64,000 nucleotides of DNA from Prototheca cutis (Eukaryota > Chlorophyta > Trebouxiophyceae > Chlorellales > Chlorellaceae), in contig BCIH01000003.1 of the NCBI GenBank assembly GCA_002897115.2, forward strand, positions 435,704 to 499,703, in the 5' to 3' direction. A model generated the notes under the pieces. The model was not told the DNA's origin, ran no database searches, and was given only the letters and a program-made list of their open reading frames with translations. How positions within the stretch are numbered: position 1 is the first letter of the stretch; every line of letters starts with the position of its first letter. Below are positions 1 to 10,700 of the stretch, one piece after another. A program made the position numbers and the translations under genes.

Positions 1-379
1 AGAGTGTGCCAGTCCAGGGTCTTCCGAATGTGAGTCATGAGCAAGCGACGACAACGTTCTCCAAAGAATGCATTGTCACAGACCAAGCCTGCACCAGGCC
101 TCACAGCATCCCTGGGACAAATGACGTTGATTCTAGCTAGGCAACCGTCTGGCCTGCAAACAGGTCCAGGGATTCAATCTCACCGAGGGCGCCGGCAATC
201 ACGCCGCCGGACAATTTACAGATGAGCACCTGCTGCACCAGGCCCACGGCAGCAACCACTGCCCCCGGCTGCTCACACGCCAGGCGCGCACACGTCTTCC
301 ATGCCTCCGACCGCAGGCACTGCGCCCAGCGCTGCCGGATGGCCGCCGCCAGGGGAGTGTGCCGCCGCCGGCGCACCAT
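1..379 (-). CDS. Partial hypothetical protein, 3' end cut by window edge
   Basis: Two exons join cleanly on the minus strand: one from about 379 down to 184, with a GTGAGA donor at 183, and one from 88 to 1 after a GTGCAG acceptor. The joined frame reads through motifs such as RLACEQPGAVVAAVGLVQQ and, across the junction, ALGLVCDNAFFGERCRRLL, then runs off the left edge. The peptide is alpha-helical in character, with no signal peptide and no motif I recognise. The upstream boundary is uncertain: there is an ATG at 379, but the first listed exon could instead begin at an acceptor inside 300-379, with further exons to the right. The codon-like composition and intact splice phase make a real gene likely. 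The function is unknown. Confidence 0.55.
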
Positions 380-1027
380 GCATTAGCGTCCACAGCCCCT
401 CGGCCTCACGCCACCAGGTTTCCGTGCCTTGGCTCGGTCAGGCTGCGCCCATGGGAGCAGCCACGTGTCGGTGGCTGCACGTGGGTTCTTGCCCCTGCAT
501 GGCAGGCACGACCAGGGATGCTCATGCAAGGGCCAGTTGATCTGTGGGCACAGTGGAACAGACAAAACATGGCATGCGCGTCAAAGGAATCCCGTGGGGA
601 CCCATGCACGTTGCTGGCATCGACAATGCTCCCCAGCATTGTCACGCTCCCATGATCAGGGCGACAACCGGCCGAGCAGGAGGCCCTCACCGCTTCACTG
701 CTCAGGCGTCAGGACACCTCCTACGTCGCTGCCGTGTTTGATTGTGAACAGGAAATTCCAAAGACACGGATCAGGCGCATGATGCCCTGCATGTTGGCAA
801 AACCGCTCGGGCACATGCTGCTCGGGTCAAACAGAGACTATTTTTCTGATCAGGTCCCCGCGCATCACAATCGCGAGGACACGACATCAAACGCTCGAGG
901 ACGGGCAGCAGCCTGTTTCCTGTTGAGATACTTGTCGAATGCGCTGGAATCACTGCATTTGAATCGAGGGAGTAGAGGGCAGGCGCTGATCCATCGACCC
1001 CAGGGCTTGGGAGTGATCTTGGGGGCA
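380..1027. other. Spacer between partial minus-strand gene and RPN12
   Basis: No coding segment could be supported on either strand. The stretch probably holds upstream exons or the promoter of the partial minus-strand gene and the promoter/5' UTR of RPN12, whose start codon is at 1028. The short open frames here have no splice partner or family resemblance. Confidence 0.4.
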
Positions 1028-2702
1028 ATGGTGGACCTCGCGTCGGCACAGCGCAATCTGCAGCAGCTCGAGGTGAGGCCCTGGGTGGAGTGCATGCTCA
1101 TGAATCTCTAGCAGAACCTTTCCGGGCTCACCATGGCCTCCTCACATGAGAGGAGCAGGCGGCCGTCAGCAGTGGCGCCGTGGACCAGGCCAGCGGCTTG
1201 CTGTCCAAACTCAAGGCAAGCGAGGGAACATCTTGTCGCGTATCTGGCGAAAGGCCTGTCGTGACGTCCTTGGATGGAAAGTGTTTGCCACGGATTGACA
1301 AGTCTGGAACACGGTGCCCTGATCTGCCCTTCCCTGTCTCCTTCTTGTGCAGCTGGACCTGATCCGCCTGCCAGCCCTGAGCGCCAACCCCCAGCCCAGT
1401 GCCACGGCGCGGGATGAAATTCTCCTCGCACGTGCGTTTGTTTATTTGTGTAGGAGCATTAGGGAACCCTTCTGGTGATGGAGTGTGGCGTGTCGTTGAT
1501 GCTGTGGGCCAGGCAATGGGCATACCCAATGTGCCACCCGCTGTCCACCCAATTGTCGTCTTTCGATGCCCCACCCCACGACCACCATCGTTCTCGCAGG
1601 TGGTGTGCACGAGCAGGCGGTTCTGTTGAGCGTGCTGGCGGCGGACCTGGAGGCTTTCCAGCGCAGCTGGAGCCAACTGGCTCCTTTCTACGTGCAGGAC
1701 TCGGCGCTGGCAGCAGGCCTGCCACCCGCGTCGCTCCAGGCACGCCTCACGGCACTCAACCTCCTGCGCCTGCTGTCCAGCGCCGAAGTCGCGCAGTTCC
1801 ATGTCGAGCTGGAGCTGCTGCCCATGGAGGCGAGTGGCCGTGGAGACTGGCGGACTGGCGGTTGTGGGTTTCTGTTTGTGGGGTTCCCAGTGAAGGGAGA
1901 CGTGCTTCGCTGGGAGGGAGGGGTACCTTTCTGCAGCGGTCTTCACTGCCTCAGGTCGCACATTCACACACTCACCAACACCCCTCCTCCCCCAATACAT
2001 ACACAGATCCTGGAGGCGCCCGAGGTGGCGCAGGTGTGCCAGCTGGAGACATGGCTGATGCAGGGCGCTTACAACCGCGTGCTCGATGCCAAGGAGGCCC
2101 TGGCCGGATCGCCTGAGGCCGCCCTGTTCCTGTCTAAGCTGGCCGAGACCGTAAGGTGAGCTCAGTTTTTGTCAAAGGAGACATGAGGACTGATTGCAGG
2201 GTCGATGAAAACGGGGAAAGGGTGGACAGGCGCGCATGACAGCCCTCTGGCAGGTCGCGACCATCTCGCCACCGCCTCCCACTGGCCCAACTATGAGCAG
2301 AGAGGAGGTGGCGGCATGTGCAGAGCGGGCCTATGACAGCCTGACTGTGCACGATGCGCTTTCCATCTTCAAGCTGTCCAGCGAAGTGGAGCTGGAGGCC
2401 CTCGCCGATGAGGTCTGGTTCTAGTGTTGGTCCTCCCCCTTTTTTTGTGGGGGGGGGGGGTGTCGGGCGCCCTTAATGACAGTGCTGCCCTGCATTGTCC
2501 AGCCTGTGCACATGCTTGAACCGGTGCAGCTCAGCATGACGCCCCACCCGACTTCCAACAACAGCACGGCTGGTCCATCGAGGGCGGGGCAGTGAAGTTT
2601 GGGCCCGCAGGCGCTGCAGAGGATGGGGCGGGTCTGCCGGCGGCGACCGACATCGTGAACAACTGCATGCTGTACGCCAAGGAGCTGGAGCGCATCGTGT
2701 AA
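1028..2702 (+). CDS. RPN12: 26S proteasome regulatory lid subunit RPN12 (PSMD8)
   Basis: Seven exons keep frame: 1028-1072, 1159-1215, 1353-1431, 1600-1829, 2007-2155, 2301-2412 and 2565-2702 (269 aa, close to the usual 260-270). Family motifs seen in order are GLLSKLK, GVHEQAVLLSVLAADLEAF, LNLLRLL, FHVELELLPME, WLMQGAYNRVLDAKEA, the PCI-domain stretch RAYDSLTVHDALSIF and the C-terminal MLYAKELERIV. RPN12 is a PCI-domain lid subunit of the 19S regulatory particle, needed for late lid assembly. Introns 2 and 4 use GC donors (GCAAGC at 1216, GCGAGT at 1830), which are required to keep the conserved peptide continuous. The start is the ATG that opens the first exon in frame with the N-terminal helix; an earlier start is not excluded. 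The next gene downstream encodes another 19S subunit in the same orientation. Confidence 0.93.
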
Positions 2703-3343
2703 ACAACAGGTGGGGTCGCTGGGCAAGGTGCAAGAGGGAGTGGGCATTCCCAGTGGACAGGAGCGTTAGGCTGTGCCCCCGGCCTGCGGTGATGGGACAA
2801 TGAAAACGCAGGAGACTGCCATTCCCGAACCTTTGCTACTGATCTTATTATGTTACGACAATTGCGAGTATGTGCTCATTGGCGACAGAACACCATAATG
2901 CACCGTGGAAAGGCAGCTCTCGCCTAGCACGCTGGAGCGGGTCTGGGGAACGACATGGTGGAAAGGTCCAATGCACGTACTGCTGCTTGCAGTCAGACCA
3001 CTCCCAGATATTGCACATTGATTGTGCTGTGGATGACGAGTGTTGATCACGTGCTCATTATAACGCTGCTGCGACCTCAGGTGAACCCCAGACCCCCCAA
3101 ATGTGGGTGATGATCGCGCGGGCTCTGGACGGCCTGGACGGGAATTGGGACCCCAGTGCTGGCATCGGCTACAAGTTGCGCAGGCAGTCCATTCTCCATG
3201 GGACATTGCTCTCGTATTATTTGAAGCGCGAGGTTGGATTTCTGTTTCCTCCATTGCTGGCTGTCTGCGGGCGACTGGCCGGTGGCCGGGCTTGGAGTGA
3301 TCCACCGATCACTCGGGGGGTGCTCCCCGGCCAGGCAGAAGGG
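2703..3343. other. Spacer between RPN12 and RPT4
   Basis: Contains the RPN12 3' flank and the RPT4 promoter/5' UTR. No protein-coding segment, RNA gene or repeat could be supported. Confidence 0.5.
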
Positions 3344-5163
3344 ATGGCCACACCGGGGCCTGATCCCCGGGAGGGTGCCNTGGCAGAGTATAGAACCAAG
3401 CTCGTGCAGCACACAGAGTTGGACGCGAGGTTGCGGACGCTGCGGGAGGAGGTGAAGGTCGCCCGCAAGGAGTTTGACAAGACGGAGGATGATCTGAAGG
3501 CGCTGCAGAGCGTTGGCCAGGTCATCGGCGAGGTGCTGCGTCAGCTGGATCCCGAGCGATGTGCGTGGGGCCGCAAGAATGGCTGGCTGGCTGGTAGAAG
3601 GTTGCTAGAGCTTGCAGCATGGGGCCGGGGAGGATGATGGGTGTGGGGGATCATGCTATGGCAAAAAGATCTGCAGCCAGTGACATGACACAAGTCCTGC
3701 CTTCATTGTATGGTCCTAGCCCGCTATGCTTGGCAGTGTTACAGAACAGGCCCACCAACACAAGGACGAGAAAATTCCCCGCACGGCTCCCAAACCCTTT
3801 GCAGTCATCGTCAAGTCCAGCAACGGTCCGCGCTACGTGGTGGGTTGCCGCGCCAAGGTCGATCGGGCCAAGCTGATTCCCAACACGCGCGTGGCGCTGG
3901 ACGTGACGACCCTGACCATCATGCGCATCCTGCCGCGCGAGGTCGACCCGCTGGTGCACAACATGACCCAGGAGGACCCGGGCCAGGTGGATTACTCATC
4001 CATCGGCGGTCTCACAGAGCAGATCAGGTGTGGGTTTGTGGGTGACAGTGTGGATGGGAGAATTGGCCTGTATCTGGCTGGGTATGGAGGCATGCATGCA
4101 TGGGTTCATCTGCTGGAAGGTTGACACCCGAAGCAGAACCCATCCACCCACCCACCCAAGCATGAATCACCCCCCCCCCCCCCCCACACACACGCACACA
4201 CGCACACGCACTGCCCACTCCCTAGAGAGCTGCGTGAGGCGATCGAGTTGCCGCTGATTAATCCCGAGATTTTCCAGCGTGTGGGCATCCGTCCGCCGAC
4301 GGGTGTGCTGCTGTATGGGCCCCCCGGCACCGGCAAGACGCTGCTGGCCAAGGCCATCGCCTCCAACATCGACGCGCGCTTCCTCAAGGTCGTGGCCTCG
4401 GGCGTGGTGGACAAGTACATCGGCGAGTCGGCCCGCGTCATCCGCGAAATGTTTGCCTACGCACGAGACCACCAGCCCTGCATCATCTTCATGGACGAGA
4501 TCGATGCCATCGGCGGCAAACGCTTCTCGGAGGGTGTGCGACGGACTCTGGTCTTGATTTTGGGCTGCTTTATTGGGTTTCTTTGTTGATTTTGCAGGTG
4601 GGTATGATGGGGTGTTTTTCAGTCGAGAGCCCAAAGCCCAGGCAGATAGGCCAACACCCCCCCCCTCTGCTAAGAACCACAAAAACACACAAAAAAATTT
4701 ACATAAAGGCACGAGCGCGGATCGGGAGGTGCAGCGGACGCTGATGGAGCTGCTGTCTCAGCTGGATGGTTTTGAAGCTCTGGGCAAGGTGAAGCTGGTG
4801 GCGGCGACCAACCGGCCCGACGTGCTGGACCCGGCGTTGATGCGGCCGGGGCGCCTGGACCGCAAGATTGAGATCCCGCTGCCCAACGAGGCCGCGCGGC
4901 TGGAGATCCTGAAGATTCACGCAGCCAAGGTTGCCAAGCACGGCGACATCGACTACGAGGCCGTCGCGCGGCTGGCCGACGGCTTTAACGGCGCCGACCT
5001 GCGCAACGTCTGCACCGAGGCGGGGATGTTTGCCATCCGCGACGAGCGCGACTACGTGGTGCAGGAAGACCTCATGAAGGCCGTGCGCAAGCTGGCCGAA
5101 GCCAAGAAACTCGAGGCGCCGTCCGCATTCTCCTCCGATTTCGGCGGCGACAAGCGCGAGTGA
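3344..5163 (+). CDS. RPT4: 26S proteasome AAA-ATPase subunit RPT4 (PSMC6)
   Basis: Exons 3344-3560, 3805-4027, 4226-4533 and 4709-5163 give about 400 aa, normal for the family. The order is: N-terminal coiled coil ([19 protein letters not shown]), OB-fold with [12 protein letters not shown], linker [15 protein letters not shown], Walker A GPPGTGKT near residue 178, Walker B IIFMDEID near 233, pore and second-region-of-homology motifs ([34 protein letters not shown]), and a C-terminal helical domain ending [11 protein letters not shown]4 is one of six ATPases in the 19S base ring that unfold substrates and thread them into the 20S core. The ATG at 3344 is preferred because the peptide before it does not resemble the family. 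One N lies in exon 1 at 3380 and does not disturb the frame. Introns 2 and 3 carry C-rich/CA-rich acceptor sides. Confidence 0.97.
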
Positions 5164-5752
5164 GGAAGATTGTGATGTGTTGTGAAGCTCGGTTTCAGGG
5201 GGGTGTCGTGGTGGGCAGATTGCAATGGCGCTCGTCGAACCTGCTGCAACACCAATGCTCTTGTTGGCTCTCGAGCAGCCTAAAAAGAGCGCGCTTCACC
5301 TGCCCCAGCTCCCTTGCAATCAAAGCGTGTGTAAAGGGAACCCAGGAGAAAGTGAGGCAGGGTCGGAAAGGTCTGAGGTTGGATAGGGACGTCCAGGGAC
5401 CACAAAGCGGCACCCAGCATTGATCATGACTTGTTCTAGGGCATTCAGAATGCATAATGAGAAGGCAATCTTTGATGCAAACACCTGGCAGGAATTCCCT
5501 GGTTGTGACTGGAAGGCTGGATTGACTGGCTCCCAGCGCTATGGCAGCCGAACGCACGAGCGAGCAACCCTCTGCTTTGGTGGATTTGGTGGATACGGGC
5601 TCCGAAGCAACCCACCCGAACCCCTCTCGAAACCACTCACCCTTCGACACCAACACCGCAAGTCGTGCGGGATCAGAGAACATTTTCTACGTGCATGATC
5701 GAACGCTGGCTGCAGAGAATGGGGTAGACGCGTGGTTGCAGCAGCATCTATA
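5164..5752. other. Spacer between RPT4 and DCP2
   Basis: Holds the RPT4 3' flank, with a TGTAA motif at 5330-5334, and the DCP2 upstream region. No coding segment supported. Confidence 0.5.
5330..5334 (+). promoter_or_regulatory. Candidate polyadenylation signal TGTAA for RPT4
   Basis: TGTAA lies 167 bases after the RPT4 stop. TGTAA is the usual near-upstream polyadenylation element in green algae; on its own a pentamer is weak evidence. Confidence 0.35.
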
Positions 5753-7398
5753 ATGGGGCTCCCTTCCTCCGAGCTCCTGGACGAGATTTGCGTCCGGTAC
5801 ATCCTGTCCCTCCCAGAATCCGATCTCGAGTACGCCGGGGTGTCCTTTCATGCTTGTCATGTCCATGCAATGCCCTTGTTTGATGTGCATGTGTGGCTGG
5901 GAGGTGCTGATGGGGTCCAGGTGTTCATCAGCCTTCCCCCATTCCGGGCCCATCATGACAGGTCCTTTGAGCGGCTTCTCTTCTGCATCGAGCAAGCATG
6001 GTGGCANTACGAGGTAGGCATAGGCTGTGGGTTGTGGGGCTCTGTGATATACCCTTGATGGCATCCTACGGCTGGAGCTGGCGTGACTGGTGGTGGTGGT
6101 GTATGCGGGACGGCTGGTCCACCAAGACGGATTGGGCTACTAGTTCGCGCTTGACCAAGCCCTGCAGCCATGAACAACAAATACACAAGCACCAGTGCAA
6201 TGCGCAAGCATAGAAATACAAACAAAACCAAACGTGCAGGACAACATCCGTGAGCAAGACCCGAGCTTGAGCAGTCTGTCGCTCAAAGAGTTTTGCGCGC
6301 TGATCTTCGAGGCAGTGCCCGGGCTGGAACACTGGCGGGGTTCCCTGGAACAGATTTACGCCGCGTTCAACCAGTACAAGCGCGCGGTGCCCGTGCGCGG
6401 TGCGGTGCTGCTCAACCCCGAACTCACGCACTGCCTGCTGGTGCGGGGCTGGCGCGAGCGCGACGCGTGGGGGTTCCCCCGCGGCAAGCTCAGTCGTGAC
6501 GAGGACGACGCGGCCTGCGCTGCGCGAGAGGTCGCCGAGGAGACGGGGCTCGATGTCGGCGCGCTCATTGAGCCGGGGGAGTACGTGGAGGTCGACATCG
6601 GGGCGCAAAACGTGCGGCTTTACATCGTCCCCGGCGTCGACATGGCCACCCGCTTTGCGCCCACCGTGCGCTACGAGATTGGAGGGTTTGCCTGGCACGC
6701 CGTCTCAGACCTGCCCACAAGCTACGACCAGGACAAGAAGGTAAGATGTTTTTTTCTTTGGTGGTGGTGGTGTGTGTGGGGGGTTTGGGTTTTTTTTGGG
6801 GGGGGGGGCTTGTTTTCGTTAAAGTCCATGACCGCGGGCTTCCAACTGGCTNCAAACTACCTCCACCACCCCTTTCAGGCGTACGTGAGCGAGGGGGGCA
6901 AGCGCCATCGCTTCTTCAATGTCTGGCCGTTCGTCAAGCCGCTCCAAGCCTGGATTGCCAAGTGCGCTGGCTGCGGGAAAGGTTGAGAAGTGGGGGATAT
7001 TGGCGTGCCAAAGCGGCCCAGGCAGCTGTCCCAGCCTCTTTTGGAGAAGTCAAAGCAACCTCCTCCAACCACATGCAAACCCAACTCCCCCTAAAACGCT
7101 CTGCAGGAGGCGCAAAGCAGATAAAAAGGGGGCAAAGCGGAGAAAGGCAAGGGACATTCCAATGTTCCCACGCACTGCCGCTGCACTGGCGGCCCCTGCA
7201 GTGATTGCNCAGGTGAAAGCCAAGGAAGAGCCGGCCGCGCCGGCGGGGGCGCTGGCTTTGCCGACTGCGCTGCAAACGGGCACACCGCCGGTGCCTGCTG
7301 GTGCTGGGGCTGCGTCGCAGCCGGCACCACTCAGCGCTTTTGTGTTTGATCGGGCAGAGGTGATGACTGCACTGGAGCAGGCGCTCACGGCCCGATGA
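5753..7398 (+). CDS. DCP2: mRNA-decapping enzyme DCP2 (Nudix hydrolase)
   Basis: Exons 5753-5829, 5962-6013, 6240-6740, 6879-6961 and 7107-7398 give about 334 aa. The N-terminal regulatory domain reads LLDEICVRYILSLPESDLES, then FERLLFCIEQAWW, as in plant DCP2. The catalytic domain has GAVLLNPELTHCLLVRGW and a full Nudix box near residues 125-147 (G-K-L-S-R-D-E ... REVAEETG). Box B follows (RHRFFNVWPFVKPLQAWIAK). The last exon encodes a basic stretch (RRKADKKGAKRRKARDIP), a low-complexity linker and a C-terminal helix (FVFDRAEVMTALEQAL). DCP2 removes the 5' cap of mRNAs, with DCP1, in cytoplasmic P-bodies. The exon 1 donor inside GAGTACGC was chosen because it restores the conserved DLESFERLLF junction. 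Ns at 6007 and 7209 lie in exons. Confidence 0.92.
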
Positions 7399-7769
7399 CG
7401 AGCTCCGGGCATACAACCGCATTGCAGTGGCGTGAGGTGTGGCGACCCCTGACTACTATTGCATAGTTTGCACCCTATTTCATGATGCATGACATAGCTA
7501 TGGACATAGTGTAATCTCGAGGATTTGGGGCCGGAGGATGTTTTCTGGGAAGACCCTCGTCCTGAGCTGAGGCTGGAGGTTTCAAATCCCGTGCGAAAAT
7601 TCGCAGCATGCCCCGGCTCCGGAACGGCCAACCCGAGAGATTGGGCAACCTGATCCAGACCAGCCAGCAGCCCAACCGGCTCAACAGTGTGTTGAATGCA
7701 ATAATACGGAAGTTGCCATGATGATGTAAGGCTCGTGACGCGCCAGTGGAGGTAGCGAGGGGTGACATC
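7399..7769. other. Spacer between DCP2 and APC1
   Basis: Holds the DCP2 3' flank with TGTAA at 7510-7514, then the APC1 upstream region. Nothing else identified. Confidence 0.5.
7510..7514 (+). promoter_or_regulatory. Candidate polyadenylation signal TGTAA for DCP2
   Basis: TGTAA lies 112 bases after the DCP2 stop codon, a typical distance for algal polyadenylation elements. Confidence 0.35.
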
Positions 7770-10700
7770 ATGACGGCTGCGCTGATCACCCCGAGGCCCG
7801 TCGTCCACTGGCCGGAGGTCGACCATGGGGCAGGGCGCATCGTGCGATCCCTGATCCCAGGCGTCTCACATGGGTATCTAATCGTCTACAAAGACAGGTG
7901 ATGCCTGCCTTGTGGGCTGGAAAATAGGGAAGGCTCATGTGCTGCTTTGTGTATGTGTGTGGGGGGGCCTGGTAGGGGCAACGCCCCACGACAAGGCCAC
8001 CATGCCACTCCCACGCAGGGTGGAATGGCGTGTGCGAGGTGTGCTGCTGTCCTCGTTCAGNGCCCCTGCACCCATCCTGGATGCTGCATGGTGCCTCATG
8101 CCGGGCACACCACCTGGAAACGACGACAGCGACGACATCTGGCTGGCGATGCTGTGCACGGGGTCGCAGTTGGCGCTGCACTCTCCGTCCGGGGACGAGC
8201 ACCTGGTCCCTGCTCCCCATGAGTGCCGGCGCCTGCTGCCATCATGTCTCGGCCTCATCATTGACATGGTGCAGAAGAAAGGGGTCCTGGGCCGGCAGGC
8301 GGCCGGGGCCCGCGTGGCCCATGCCGATCCACTCTGTATCTGGCATGCATTTTGGGGCCCAGGCCTGAAGACAAACACACACACTGATCTGCTGTGCATG
8401 TGTGCACAACAGATGCTGGTGATTGGTGGAACGGAAACGCCTGTCTGGCAACACACCACATTGTCCCAGCCACCTCACCCCTGCCAAACTACCCATACTG
8501 CCAGGGACCGGGAAACGGGTTTCATCTGGTGCATGCCCCACTGTCCCCAACGCGAACCATGGACATCCCTGGTCTAGGCCAGTCGCAAGCTGTTTGGGCA
8601 TCGACGAGTCAGCCCTGGGTCGTGACTCAGACCGAGGTGAGCATAGCACACGGCGTCTTGTGTGCGGGCCAGCCGTTGCAGCAGCAGCAGTTCCTGGAGC
8701 CCCAGTGGTTGCAGCAGCTGCTGGCAGGACTCGGCGTGTGGCTCGCGGGACCGTCGCAGGCTTCTTGTGGTGGCCCATCAAAACCCACAGCCACCTGTCC
8801 TGCCTTGCACAATTACTGGTCACATCCGTGCCCCTTGTTGCATGCATGCCCGGGGAGAAAAAGGCAAGTCCCACCTCTGCCGCATAACAGAGAAGCCCCA
8901 ACCCCAATCCCAACGACACAGGGAGAACTGGCAGTGTGGGATCTGAGCCGGCAACCAGGTGGCGATGCCGATGACTGCCTGGGCAGCAGGACACCTGCTC
9001 TGGCTGGGCCAGCGCCGGGCACACCGGCATCGGCGGCTTCGACGCCGGCCACACCCATGTCCCAGCACACAGCGCGCAGGTGGGTTCAGTCGGTGTACTC
9101 CTTGAAAGCGGGGTGCTGCTNCCAGTTGGCATCGCCGTCGGCCAGGAGATCAACGTACTGTTGCTTGGCTTCCTCAGTGCTCATGCCCTTGAGCTTGGCC
9201 CAGGCGTCGTACTTGGCCCGCGCCTCGAACTGCACGGCCCAGGGCCTGTCGCCCTTCACATCGCCCTCCGTGGCCTGCTTGTAGAGGCCATAGAATTTGA
9301 GCTTGGTCTCCGTGGTCGCCCCCTCACGCTTCGGGCCATGGCGGATCAGCCACACCGCTTTCTTGAACCGGGTGTCCAGATCGGCCGACATGACTTGCAA
9401 TTCGACACTGTTTATTTGTGATGAAAATAATGGGACCGTTTGTACACCCACTTCTTGTGCGGATGCTTGCATCGGAGCGGTTTTCCCTTTCCGCATCGGT
9501 TGTCCCGGGCCCCGGCCCCCACCTTTTTTTCGCCTGGCCGGGCCGGGCTGGGATCCGGAATACCCTCTGCCAAAAAGCATCTCCCAAACCGAGCTTCTTC
9601 CCACTGTGCTTGATTCCGTGCTGAATCACTGCAGCTGTCAGGCACACAACCCTCGTCTCAGCATCAGCACACCTTTTTCACAACAATGCAGGCCCAGCAT
9701 GCGCCTGTCCAACGGGCACCTATCCCCACTCGCATTTGACCCTGGGGCCGGGGCCAGGGTCGCGGGCGCCCAGCCGCCTCTGCCGGTCCTCGGCGCCGAC
9801 GATGCCACCGAGCCCGGGTTCAGCCTGCGCCTGCTGTGGGAGACGGAGGGCGCTGGGTGGTCGGGGGGCCCTGCCTGCTGCTTTCTCGCGCACACCGCCG
9901 GCGATGCCGAGCCCGCACTGTGCCTGTTGCTCCCAGGCAGACAGGAGCTGCTGGCTCTGCGGGGTCTGGGCAGCCTGGACGGCCGGGGTCCCAGTTGTGC
10001 GGCGGTGCCCGCCCGTGCCGCGGTGGCCCTGGGAAGCTGCACGGAAGCTGCGGGACCCGGACCGAAGGACGGCTGGACCAGTGCCCAGATTGTGCTTGTG
10101 GTTGACCCTGCTTCAGGCCAGATGCGTTGCCTGACTGGCAGGCAGCTGGATCACACCCTGGCTGTCGTGGGGGGAGTCGAGCCTAGTGATTCCGGACGAC
10201 TCGACACCGACCACTCTTCCCCACAAGTCCTTGAGCTCCAGGATGTCGCGGGGTGGGAGGTCACGTTTGACCTGGGCTATGATGTGCCAGCACGTAGAGT
10301 CAGCATCGAACTGCACCCCAAAACCGCCGCGCCCCGGGCGGTGTTGGCATTGTTTGCCGAGTTGGCAAGCACGGAAGGTGCTGTGCAGCTGCACGCCGCC
10401 TGGCTCTCTGCCATGGGTGAGAGCGTCGGTGGTCGTCATGGTGGCTGTTCTGGGCCGGGAGGTCAGTGGCTTGCAGAGCATCCTCACCGATGCTGGAGGC
10501 GACAGGCTTGTGTGCGTCAAACCCACACCACCTCTGCTGAGCAGCCACCACCACTACCCTTATCTTGCAGATGCATGCAAGGACGTGAAGAGGGCCAGGT
10601 GGGATCGGGCCGAACTCGACGCCTTGGCCAGTGCCGTGGACTGGCTTGTGGCAAGATGGCTGGGAGCAACTCCTGACAGTGCAAGCGAACAGTCTGCTGC

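Noticed and set aside
8242..9153. Minus-strand open frame of about 300 codons
   Set aside because: Covers APC1 exons 2-4 and their introns in antisense; no family resemblance, and the real frames explain the openness.
9086..9604. Longer ACBP with about 70 extra N-terminal residues
   Set aside because: The upstream in-frame peptide (Gly/Arg/Pro-rich) has no match to ACBP or a clear targeting signal; more likely 5' UTR.
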